Shown: in pieces, positions 7,447-16,241 of the stretch | Layout of the letters: the number at the start of each line of letters is the position of its first letter | Position numbering within the stretch: the stretch's first letter is position 1 | Assembly: GCA_004335835.1 (NCBI GenBank) | Contig: RWJK01001750.1 | Span: 1-19,972 of the forward strand | DNA: 19,972 nucleotides | From: Scenedesmus sp. ARA3 | Lineage: Eukaryota; Chlorophyta; Chlorophyceae; Sphaeropleales; Scenedesmaceae | Reading direction: 5' to 3' | The notes under the pieces: model-generated | What the model saw: only the letters and a program-made list of their open reading frames with translations | Databases searched by the model: none | Told to the model about the DNA's origin: nothing | Made by a program: the position numbers and the translations under genes

Positions 7447-10266
7447 ATGGCCCTCTCACTGCAGAAGTCAGCCTGTGTGCAGGCCCGCGCTGGGGCTCGC
7501 CCCGTGCAGGCCCTGCGCCCGCTCACAGTGCGCAGGAGCGTCGTTCGCGTTGCTGCCAGCAAGAAGGTCGATGAGCAGCTGGCCGCCGAGGTACAGGGGC
7601 CCGCTTTGGTGCAGTGTCCACCCTTGCCAGCGTGTCTCTTCAAAGCTGATAGATCAGCTGCAGCTGACAGGCCAAAGATGCAATTGAACTTCTGAATCTA
7701 GTTGGATGTAGTTTTTCAGGCTGGCATGGCAGAGATTGGCGCTCTGTGAGCTCGAGTCAGTTGCGTGAACCTTCGAACGAGCGCCTTGCTGGCAGGGCCG
7801 CGCATTGGATGCCAGCAGGTGCCTGATCATCTACGAACACTTCTGAATACATCAGAAGCATGCACTGCGCAGCGCAGTTCTGTCTCTAATCCCATCTGCT
7901 CTTTCTGCTGTCATTCATAACGCCCTGCTGCTCTGTGCTGCTGCTTTCCCCTGCAGTTCGGCAAGGTTGCCACGCTGTCTGCTGTGGCTTCCAGCTGGAT
8001 GTTCTCCGGCCATGCCCAGGCAGCAACTGAGCTGGCAAACGTGGCTGCCTCAGACAACAGGCTTGGCACCATCGCCCTGCTGTTCGCACCCGTTGTGGGC
8101 TGGGTTGCCTTCAACATGGCACAGCCCGCGCTGAACCAGCTGGCCAGGCAGAACGAGATCAAGGAGGAGGCTGCAGCAGCCCCCTCCGGCCGCAGCGGCA
8201 GCAAGAAGAAGCGTGGCGTGGCGGGTGCTGTGGGCCTGGGCGCTGCTCTGTCCCTGTTCGCTGCACAGAACGCTGACGCAGCAACTGAGCTGAGCCAGCT
8301 GGCAGCCTCCGACAACAGGTGCGGTTAATGCACCTTAGTGGTCCCTCTTAGCAGCAGCCAGTTGTGGGAAGCACACAGACCTGTCACAGTTGCGCTTGGA
8401 TGACGGTGTGTGTTACAGGCATTATATGATGAGGACAGCAACAGCAGCAGCAGTTGTGCGGGTAAACTCAGATCCTGCAAGTGTTCAGGCAGTTGCTTGT
8501 GGAGACGTGTTGCCTGTGCTGCTGTTTCTGCTTTGGGCTGACAGATCAGGCCCTGTGCAAGCATACTCATGGCATGAGTTCAGCCTGCCGTGGGTACAGG
8601 GCACACACGGCACTCAACGATGCCGGATGCACACAAGCACACACACCTGACATGGTTACCTGCAGCTTAGTTAACACCCACCCGCAGCACATCAGCCACG
8701 ACCTATCACTCACAGCTTTTTGCAGGAAATGGCTTGCTGCATATCTTGCAGGATGCACGCCTGAAACAGCCACACACGATTCATCTGCAGAATCTGGTGC
8801 TTGTGGTGTTTCTCTGATTTCTCCTGCTGCGTTCTGACCATCTGCGTTTCCTGCCCTTTTGCCTTTCCTGCATGTTTCCTGCAGGCTGAGCACCATCAGC
8901 CTGCTGTTCCTGCCCATGCTCGCGTGGGTGGGCTTTAACATGCTGCAGCCAGCCACCAACCAGCTCTACCGCATGAACGAGCTCAAGGAGGCAGCAGCAG
9001 GAGCCTCATCCTCCGGCCGCAAGAAGCGCGGCGTGGCCGGCGCTGTGGGCCTGGGCGCAGCCCTGTCCCTGTTCGCTGCTCAGAACGCTGACGCAGCCAG
9101 CGAGCTGAGCCAGCTGGCAGCCTCCGACAACAGGTGCGCTGGTGCCAAAAGCTTCTGGCAGTTGTTGATGGCCGCAGCATGCAGAGTGCTTGCAGGAAGG
9201 TGGCAGCATACAAAGTGCTTGCAGGAGAAGTGGCAGCATACAGAATGCTTGCAGGAGAGTTGCAGCATTCAGAGTGCCTGCAGGAAGGTAGCCGCATACA
9301 CAGTGCTTGCAGGAAGTTGGCAGCATATAGTGTGCTTGCTGGATGAAGCACATGAACCTGTGACAGGTGGCAGGCGAAGGGCGTGTCGTTGCAGTTGTGC
9401 AGATCATGAGACATGTGCAAACAGCGCATCCACCTGTGCTAGCAGCTTCAGCTTCAAGGTTGCTGTTTAAAGTTCTAAGGTTGAGATGTAGCACTGCAGT
9501 TGCAGTGTTGTTGTCCCTGCACCCACTGATGTGTTGTCTGCCCTGCCGTGCTGTTTCCTGCAGGCTGGGCACCATTGCTCTGCTGTTCGCCCCAGTGGTG
9601 GGCTGGGTGGGCTTCAACATTGCACAGCCTGCCCTGAACCAGCTGGCCAGGCAGAACGAGATTAAGGAGGAGGCTGCAAGTGCTTCATCCTCCGGCCGCA
9701 AGAAGCGCAGCGTGGCCGGCGCTGTGGGCGTGGGTGCTGCGCTGTCCCTGTTTGCTGCGCAGAACGCTGACGCAGCAACTGAGCTGAGCCAGCTGGCAGC
9801 CTCCGACAACAGGTGGGTTTCGTCTGTGTTGTTGATACTTTCATTTGGTTCCTGATTGGATCAAACAAAAAATCAACCTCTGTGGCATTGCCTAGCGCCT
9901 GCGGGTTTGTTTGGTGCAAGCTCCTTGGGGCACTGGGCTGCTACAAACGCTGCACATCCCTTGCACCAGCCTAATTGGCTGGTGTGATCTTGCAGGATTA
10001 ATTGTAGCTTCATCATTTCTGCACCTGGCACTCTTGGTTGCTGAAGTTGCTGACATACACTGTCGACCGCCGCTGATCACTTCCTCTCTCCCTTTTCCTG
10101 CAGGCTGAGCACCATCGCCCTGCTGTTCCTGCCCGTGGTGGGCTGGGTGGGCTTCAACATCCTGCAGCCCGCCTTCAACCAGATCAAGAGGCAGGCGGAG
10201 ATCAAGGAGGAGGCTGAGGGCTCCATCAAGAAGGCCTCCAAGGCCAAGCCCAGCAAGAGGAGGTAA
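7447..10266 (+). CDS. PSBY: Photosystem II protein PsbY, nuclear polyprotein precursor with four PsbY units
   Basis: Five exons: 7447-7590, 7957-8318, 8885-9133, 9564-9812 and 10104-10266 (388 residues, TAA). Start context CACAATGGCC is good. Residues 1 to about 48 are an Arg/Ala/Ser-rich transit peptide. A hydrophobic stretch then ends HAQA (67-70), a likely lumenal processing site. Four PsbY units follow, each with [AS]DNRL[GS]TI, a single membrane helix of the LLFxPVVGWVGFN type, and QPAxNQ; helices lie near 86-103, 174-188, 257-271 and 340-354. Between units lies KKRxVAGAVGxGAALSLFAA ending ADA, a repeated thylakoid-signal-like spacer. In plants and Chlamydomonas psbY encodes two such units that are cut apart and sit at the edge of photosystem II beside cytochrome b559. 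Exons 3 and 4 are both 249 bp with phase 2 at each end, so each can be duplicated without frame loss. The last unit ends in a basic tail, KKASKAKPSKRR. Confidence 0.96.
9175..9345 (+). repeat. Minisatellite of about 33-36 bp in PSBY intron 3
   Basis: Five imperfect units of the form GCAGCATACAGAGTGCTTGC followed by AGGAAGGTG fill part of the intron between 9133 and 9564. Frames such as repeated QHTECLQE arise from it and are not genes. Confidence 0.85.
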
Positions 10267-10320
10267 ACTTCCCTGCAAGCTTCCTGCAAGTTTCCTGCAG
10301 CTTCCTGCAAGCTTGCTGCG
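10267..10320 (+). repeat. Short TTCCTGCAAG repeats after the PSBY stop codon
   Basis: Four to five imperfect copies of TTCCTGCAAG lie at the start of the 3' UTR. The motif resembles the TTTCCTGCAG acceptors used before PSBY exons 3, 4 and 5. No TGTAA was found within the next kilobase. Confidence 0.75.
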
Positions 10321-11788
10321 AGACTGGTGGTTTCACCAGCTGCAGCTGGGCCGCACTGAAGCACACGCAGTGGCAGCAGCCCTGGCGTGGTGTGCAGGTG
10401 GTTTATTTCCTGCAAGGTGCGGGCGATGCATGCAGAGGCGGATCAGCCCTCCTGCCGGAGTGGCTGTTGGCTGGGTGTTGGTAGGCGGTGGGCCTTGCTG
10501 TAGCGCTGCCTGCCTGTCCACCTCGTGATGGTCAGGCTGGCAGCAGCTGCAGGGGCAGGGTTGGTGGCTGGCAGATGTGACAGTTGTCCATCTGCCGAGC
10601 CATAGTGTGTGTTTCGCGGTGTTGTTTTTTGCTATGGGGCAGCGCGGCAGTATTGGGCTCTGAGTGAGGATGCGTGTCCTGCTTGGTAGCTTGGCTGTTG
10701 ATTGTTGGTGGCGGCTGCTTGTAGGTTCAGATGAGATGCGTGCACAGGGTGAGATTCACGCATTACACAGTCCCTTTTAGATCTTTGCGGGTCTGGTGGT
10801 GTTGATGACAGTCGGCGGTTGTTGGAAGTGTCTGGGGCGTGCCTGCTGCACAGGTCAGCAGTGGCACCCCACGATTGGATCCTCGGTTCAAACGTGCTGG
10901 CAGCCCAAAGCAGGATCTCAGCATGCACAGCTGCTGGTTTTTGCCGCTTGTCGAACAGCAACTGGGCTGCAAGGTGCTACTTGCGGCTGCAGCACAGTGC
11001 ATGCACATGCTGCTTTGTGGCTGGCAGCCTCCTGCAAAGCTAGCCTAAGCATTTTGGGTTGGCAGCTGCTGCATGGATGCACTTCCAGTGCTCTTACTGC
11101 GAGTGTCAGCGGTGCTTCCTCGCAGCGTGTTGGCTGGCTGCTGCTGCCGGTGAAGGAGATGTGCACGCATGAGTGCGGGCGAGCAATGCATTGTTGGTGA
11201 CAAAACAGAGGGTATTGGCCGTAACCGGAGCGTTCCCTTGCCTTTTCGCTGGTAACATGTGCTGGCAGGCTTACCAAGCTTTTGGCAGCACGGCAGCGCG
11301 CATAATGGTGACGTCATGCCTTTGGCCCAGCAGAGCCAATGTCACTGGACCGCCGGTGGTGTTGCAGCCGCAGGCCAGATCCATCTTGCTGCAACTCATA
11401 ATACTATCCAGCTGATGGGCAACAATGCCCACAATGCCAAGGCATCAGGAGACAACTCACCCAGGTTACTGCAGAATCTCGACAACATAAAACATCAGAC
11501 GAGTCCTATTAAGCATAAAGTTATCATATTGAGGACGAGCTACCGCAGCTGACGTCAACGGCGCGTGAAACACCGAAACACCAGTGTCACCGTACACACT
11601 AATCGGAGGGTTCTCTCTACCATCGTCCGGCTTGCACCTTCAGAGGCGTCCGGCCTCCATCGCTCATCATGTACTTGTTCAACAGCTGTGCAAATTGGTG
11701 AAACAAAGCATTGGAGGGCGTAACTTGGTTTGAACTCAACCAGCTAGGTGCTGCACTGCCAGGCCACTGCTCAATCACTGCTGGGTTT
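10321..11788 (+). other. Intergenic region with PSBY 3' UTR and upstream flank of the 11801 gene
   Basis: No convincing gene. Open frames such as 10796-11200 have Cys, Trp and His-rich translations typical of random CAG/TGC-biased sequence. The only motifs noted are two TGACGTCA palindromes, listed separately. Confidence 0.5.
11309..11557. promoter_or_regulatory. Two TGACGTCA palindromes (CRE/bZIP-type sites)
   Basis: TGACGTCA occurs at 11309-11316 and 11550-11557, about 490 and 240 bases upstream of the 11801 start codon. This octamer is the classic CRE/bZIP site. Two within 250 bases is more than chance predicts, but no binding evidence exists. Confidence 0.4.
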
Positions 11789-11800
11789 TAATTTCTTGGA

Positions 11801-12760
11801 ATGTGTCTTTCCGATCAACAAATAGGAACGCTGCGGACGCTGAGGGCAGCAGCGTGCACTGCGGTGGTGTTGGCTTTGTTCTCGAGCCCGTTTGGTGTTC
11901 CCGCAGCCAGTAGCGAGATCCAGGACCATGTCCCCGGCTTTCATGCTCGTTTCCTGGACGTTGACTTTACAACTGCGCGCCTGACACAGCCATGGCTGCT
12001 AGCGTTCCCGGCAAACCTACCCTTGACAGCTTGGCTTCTAAAAGCAGCATGTGGGGCGCTTGGCCTCATCAGTACTACAGCTGCAGCGTCTTCCAACAAA
12101 GATACGCGTCAAGTGATGGACTGGGTGGCTGAGCAGGCAGCTGCCTGGACTCGTTGTGGCGTGCAGCTTGCAGTAGCAGTGGATATGTGGCACCATACTA
12201 CCATCCCCACAACAGCTTCGCAGGCACAGCAGAGGCTACAGGAGCAGAGCTACATCCAACATACAGCAGCAGGCGCAAGCGTTTACGCCCCGCAGTTTGC
12301 AGCAGATGCCGTCCTGCAAGTGCTGCTGGCGACGCTGCTGCTCAACCAGACAGCGCTGCACGTGCTGCACCCAGCACGCGAGCTGGCTGCAGCTGCAGCA
12401 GAGTGCCTGCTGCTGTTGGTCAACTTAGCAGCGTTGACCTGGCACTTGCAGGAGGGCCTGCTGCTGGCTGCAGCACCCAAGCTGCTAGTGCTGGCAGTTG
12501 TCACAAGGCTTGGGCCCCCAGTGCTTCTTGGCCTTTTGACTGCAGCATCGCGCGGCAGCAGCAGCAGCAGCATAGCTTGGGCCAGCATGGACAGGACTCT
12601 CAGCAGCAACAGCAACAGCGGCAGCAGCAGCAGCGGAAGGAGCGGCTACAGTGCGAGCGAGATTGGTCACCAGGCAGCTGCAACAGGAGCAGAACAGTTT
12701 GCAGGAAACCCCCTCAGCCACCACCATGGAACGGAGAGTGTGCAGGGCTTGACAGCATAG
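11801..12760 (+). CDS. Unknown multi-pass membrane protein, 319 residues
   Basis: Single open frame with an in-frame TAA at 11789-11791, so the ATG at 11801 is the first possible start. I do not recognise the family. Residues 11-35 (RTLRAAACTAVVLALFSSPF) are a basic-then-hydrophobic N-terminus that could be a signal anchor or targeting peptide. Further hydrophobic segments lie at about 74-92, 163-188, 195-214 and 219-248. The C-terminal 70 residues are Ser/Gly rich and soluble. The frame has a consistent alternation of hydrophobic segments and polar loops over 300 codons, unlike the CAG-shadow frames nearby. No poly(A) signal follows closely, and it lacks the introns typical of its neighbours. 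It could therefore be a 5' exon of a longer gene. Confidence 0.6.
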   Translation: MCLSDQQIGTLRTLRAAACTAVVLALFSSPFGVPAASSEIQDHVPGFHARFLDVDFTTARLTQPWLLAFPANLPLTAWLLKAACGALGLISTTAAASSNKDTRQVMDWVAEQAAAWTRCGVQLAVAVDMWHHTTIPTTASQAQQRLQEQSYIQHTAAGASVYAPQFAADAVLQVLLATLLLNQTALHVLHPARELAAAAAECLLLLVNLAALTWHLQEGLLLAAAPKLLVLAVVTRLGPPVLLGLLTAASRGSSSSSIAWASMDRTLSSNSNSGSSSSGRSGYSASEIGHQAAATGAEQFAGNPLSHHHGTESVQGLTA

Positions 12761-12761
12761 T

Positions 12762-12999
12762 ATGGACAGTCCGTCATGCGTGTGAGTGATAGTGTGTCTG
12801 ATGTATGGTTATTTGGCGGTGTGCAACTCAACCCCATTGTTTGCCTGGTACAGGCGTGTGTGTCCGCGTGCGGTGTGGCGAGTGCTGTTTGTGAACTCAA
12901 ATGCAGAGATAGTTGTAGTGTCCTTGTACAATCATCTAGCTTGTTTGTTGCGATCCAGCGGGCGCCGCACGGCAGCAAAGCATGCAGGTTGCACAGCAG
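12762..12999 (+). other. Possible short spliced exon pair with a well-formed 72-bp intron
   Basis: A strong donor GTGAGT at 12782 and acceptor CTGGTACAG ending at 12853 frame a 72-base intron. Joining 12762-12781 (ATG GAC AGT ...) to 12854 onward gives an open frame containing VWRVLFVNSNAEIVVVSLYN, which looks protein-like. The end could be at GCAG/GT (12987) or CAG/GTAGTA (12999). The frame of the 319-residue protein stops 21 bases before this donor, so the two do not join cleanly. No family is recognised. Confidence 0.25.
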
Positions 13000-13054
13000 G
13001 TAGTATTCAAGCAACTCAAGCATAGCTATGCTTGGGTTGCTTGAATACTACCTG
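12997..13054. repeat. 58-bp near-perfect palindrome
   Basis: Left arm 12997-13025 (CAGGTAGTATTCAAGCAACT then CAAGCATAG) and right arm 13026-13054 are reverse complements over 29 bases with one mismatch that is a G-T wobble in RNA. There is no loop. A DNA cruciform or RNA hairpin is possible. Confidence 0.9.
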
Positions 13055-14500
13055 GCAGCAGCAATGCGAGTCAGCTGCCCAATACAAGGGGGCAGTAGCC
13101 AGTGCCAGCATCACTGTATCAGTGGTACAGCTGTTGTGTGTGGTTCACCTGTATTAGGCCTGACACGGGTGTATCCGCAGCCGTTGTTTCCGGTCCGTAT
13201 TTGCATAGCGGGCTTGCTCTGAAAGTGCTTGCCTTGTATTGGCTTGAACCCAAAGCAGTTCCGTGAGTGAGGCATACACCCTTTGTCCAGAAATTAGAGT
13301 CCAACCACGTGCGGGTCAAATTTTGTCGAGGCAGCGCCCATTGTTTGTCACAAGAGGGTACTGTTTGTGTGATGCAACACGTGCCATGAGCTGAGTTGAG
13401 TTGTGCATTCTGGTGTGCTGCTGGGCCTGTGCATACGTGGGATGCAGCAGGCCTGTTTCCAGGCACGGCAGTCAGCCTGCCATCTGCTGTGCTGACGTAT
13501 GTTTATCATAGAAACCACATGAAGTATACAGTAGGTGTCATAAACTCTATTATGTGTTATATGTCAATGTATGCTGCATGCACAGCGGTGTGTTTCTATA
13601 GGGTCCAGCGACTGGCACATCAGTTACACGGCCGTCAGTCTGTTGAAGCAGCAGATGCACCTATCTCTGCAGCACTTGACAACGCGCTGCAAGCAGAACC
13701 ATGTGATGAGTTGGCAGCTGCTGCATAGGGTCATGCGTCTGCCACCGCAGCAGTGTTCACATGCCAGGAAGGATCATTTGGTTTGACCTGTTGAGCAGTT
13801 GTGTTGTAGTTGAGGCTTGACTTGCAGTCAGGGGTTACATCCTAGTGAGCTGAACCCAATCCATGGGCATGGCGTGAGCCATGCTACAGCAGTTGTGGTT
13901 ATATCCTCCAGCAGTTGAGGTTAAATCCTCAAGCAGTTGAGGATTCAACCTCAATACCGCTGGTCGTGATACTACGTGCAGGCTATTGCGGACCAATGCT
14001 GCTCTGCTGCCGCTGCAGAAAATTATTATTCGTCTGGACCCAGGTGCTTGTTACGGAAGGGGGTGCACCAGTGCGAGTGTGTCGGCTTGCAGCTTGAGAG
14101 TGTGAAGGGCTGCTTATTGTTGTCTGTGTATGTACGGCTGCAGGAAATGGCTTGTTTGTGGCGGTGTTGGTGAGGGCAGTGACGCTGGCGATGGCGCTAC
14201 TCTGGCATAAAGGGCAGCGGCAGACCAGGCACAGGATGCATCTGATGTGCAGCAGCAGCGGCAGCGGTTTGCATGGCTGCTTCAGCTTCGCTCCTATGGG
14301 ACATGTGCAGTGGTGGTGCCGTGCAGCGAAGTCAGCTGTAGCCGTTTCGTTGCTCATGGGTGAGGTGTATCAGTGCCAATGTGTGGCCGCTGCAAGCAGT
14401 ATTGACCATGCTCGAGTTGACCCTGCAGCTGGCAGTTTTGCAAGCTACACTTGGGGGGCACTTGGGGGCCTTCTGGACCAGCATTGCTTGAACGTGCGCA
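13055..14500 (+). other. Region without a supported gene
   Basis: Several short frames exist (13396-13728 and one starting at 14152), some with hydrophobic stretches. A plausible acceptor CGGCTGCAG near 14145 precedes NGLFVAVLVRAVTLAMALLW. None has a recognisable domain, and composition alone does not separate them from noise. They could be internal exons of a gene ending at 14788. Confidence 0.35.
13889..13963. repeat. Three 22-bp repeats forming a hairpin
   Basis: Units near 13889, 13910 and 13932 share AGCAGTTGAGGTTAAATCCT with variation. The last two fold together: 13915-13932 pairs with 13937-13954 with a single G-T type mismatch across a 4-base loop. Flanking CCAGC/GCTGG bases extend the stem. 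Confidence 0.8.
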
Positions 14501-14501
14501 G

Positions 14502-14788
14502 TGATGCTTTTACCATATGCATGCTTAGAATCGTCCTATTTACTTGGTGTGGAGTCTGGCGGCAGCCTTGCTGTTCTGCTGACACTGTATGCCTCATGCA
14601 GCGATCAGGGATACCTTGCTGCAGCAGTTCAGATGCGCCTGAGCGGTGGCGTGTGTCTATACCGATGTTGCCTCAGCACTGGTGTTTCCATGTTGTGGCT
14701 GCTGTCAGCAATGCATCTGGCTTTACATACGTTGCTAGCTTGTGTTTGGCTTGCATTGTTAGCTGCGTCTGTCGAGGAAGTATGGTAA
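14502..14788 (+). CDS. Possible terminal exon of an unknown membrane protein (partial)
   Basis: An open frame after the acceptor CGTGCGCAG reads MLLPYACLESSYLLGVE and continues about 94 codons to a TAA at 14786-14788. It has a hydrophobic segment at roughly residues 21-30 and a longer one at 60-89 (SMLWLLSAMHLALHTLLACV), ending VEEVW. A TGTAA lies 95 bases past the stop, which fits a real 3' end. No family is recognised and upstream exons are not identified. It could belong with the 319-residue protein or with the candidate exons near 12762. Confidence 0.35.
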
Positions 14789-14882
14789 CGTGCAGTAGAG
14801 GAGAAGCATAAACCGTGGCTGCTTGTGCACATGTTTGCGTGCATGTGGGTGGATGGTGTGCAGTTGCTGGCTAGGTTGATCA

Positions 14883-14887
14883 TGTAA
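14883..14887 (+). terminator. TGTAA poly(A) signal candidate
   Basis: First TGTAA on the plus strand after 12760. Its position 95 bases after the stop at 14788 is the main support for a gene ending there. Confidence 0.4.
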
Positions 14888-15428
14888 AAGGACAAGATTA
14901 CAGTAAATGCATGTGTTGCTGTGCGTGTCCAATGCACGCTTCCTTTGACATGTATCTATTGGGGACCTGCAATGGTGCCTTGTCCACTTATAACTTGTTT
15001 GACCACCATGTAATTACATACATAACATTGTTGGCAGCATTTTTTGGCGTTGAGCTTCAGCCTTGAGCCTTGAGTTTGTGCATCATGACCTTTTGCTGCT
15101 GCTGTGCTGCCATCTACACCAGCTGGTAACCAAGCAATGAATGCTTTGCTGCAGAACACGCGCCTGCTGGCCTTCGCCCCAACAACAGAGCTGTGCAGCA
15201 AGGTTGCTGCAAGGTCAATTCTGGGGATATGCACAAAGAGCAAACGCATATGCTGACAACATGGAGGCACACCTCACCATTTTGTTCTGGCAGTGGTCCT
15301 GATCCTGCCAGTAACATAGAAAACGATCCCGCCTCTGCAGCTTCCTGATAGCTTAGATCTCGCACGAGCTGCTGCTTCCTGCACTCACTAGCACAGGTTG
15401 CAGCCTGTTCCACTAGACCTCAGGCTGC

Positions 15429-15537
15429 GCAATCATGATTTGTCAACCAGTGTAGATCACTTGTACAAACAAACTCAAATGTACACTGGAGTTTGTTTTG
15501 CACAAGTGATCCACACTGGTTGACAAATCATGATTGC
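15429..15537. repeat. Long hairpin with arms of about 48 bp
   Basis: Left arm 15429-15476 (GCAATCATGATTTGTCAACC onward) and right arm 15489-15537 are reverse complements except for one changed base and a small 1-base bulge region, with a 12-base loop. Length and near-perfect pairing suit either a miRNA/siRNA precursor or a miniature foldback transposon. The GTACAA and CAAGTGATC motifs inside the arm also occur near the RPL36A intron hairpin (CAAGTGATC). Confidence 0.88.
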
Positions 15538-15547
15538 CCGGGGCCTG

Positions 15548-15648
15548 GTGCTGATATGTGCAAGCATCCGACGCAAGTCTGTGCAGCCTGAGGCCTGAAG
15601 TAACCTGGGCTGCACAGACTAGAATCTGATGCTTGCACATATCAGCAT
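15548..15648. repeat. Second hairpin with two paired blocks and an internal loop
   Basis: Outer stem 15548-15568 pairs with 15628-15648 (TGCTGATATGTGCAAGCATC). After an unpaired 7-base loop on each side, 15576-15588 pairs exactly with 15608-15620 (AGTCTGTGCAGCC). It starts 10 bases after the first hairpin. The segment CCTCAGGCTGCGCA at 15419-15432 also complements TGTGCAGCCTGAGG at 15580-15593, so the two hairpins may be nested in one larger element. Confidence 0.88.
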
Positions 15649-16241
15649 TAGGGCTGCCTGAGCAGTGTGGCTTGTACAAATTGATTGAAAGAAACACAGA
15701 TAACAACTCACGTTGCATGCTCTGCACCAGTTCAGGTTCTATGAGGTCTGGAAGAGTCTGTGCTGGTAAGCCGATTGTAAGTTGAGGAATTGTTACCGGG
15801 CGCTTGCACGTTGAGCTGACCGAGCTCAGCAGTGCACTACTGTTAATGTGCTGCTGCCGCGTAAGAGCTTCAATGAAACATACAGTCGTCTTTACAGATA
15901 TTTTGCACTATCTAAACATTAACGCATGTGGTGTTGGGCTGGCTCGCATCTTGTTTGGCGAGTTTCGGCATGTCGCAAGTACGTGGGGTGCTGCAGCCAC
16001 GCAGTCGCATCTTACTGCTTTACACACGCAGTTCAAACCTATACCTTGTTTCAAAAATATCTGGTTTTTTATCAGGAAGAGACACGTGTCACTGTGTTGC
16101 AGGAGGTGCAAGGGTGCAACGTCAGCAGGCCAGTGTTGGTGCTCTTGTACACACGCCAAGGCTTCACTCGCGCATTCTGTTTCCACGAGCATACATCCAA
16201 AACACCATTTCAAAAGCAGATCAGCCCACGCACCGTACACC

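Larger units (their letters stand above)
14888..16241 (+). other. Intergenic region with two long hairpins
   Basis: No coding region is supported. A frame from 15804 runs into the first exon of the 16242 gene, but its upstream part has no conserved feature and is probably 5' UTR and flank. The two inverted repeats at 15429-15648 are described separately. Confidence 0.5.

Noticed and set aside
9006..9809. 267-codon minus-strand frame
   Set aside because: Antisense shadow of PSBY exons 3 and 4 and the minisatellite between them.
10796..11200. 134-codon plus-strand frame between PSBY and the 11801 gene
   Set aside because: Cys/Trp/His-rich, three overlapping frames of similar length, no motif or poly(A) signal.
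12154..12789. 211-codon plus-strand frame
   Set aside because: Overlaps the 319-residue membrane protein in another frame; poly-Gln/Arg/Ser-rich, without hydrophobic pattern.
14152..14811. 219-codon plus-strand frame
   Set aside because: Cys/Trp/His-rich and overlaps the better hydrophobic frame 14502-14788; only its first 20 residues look protein-like.
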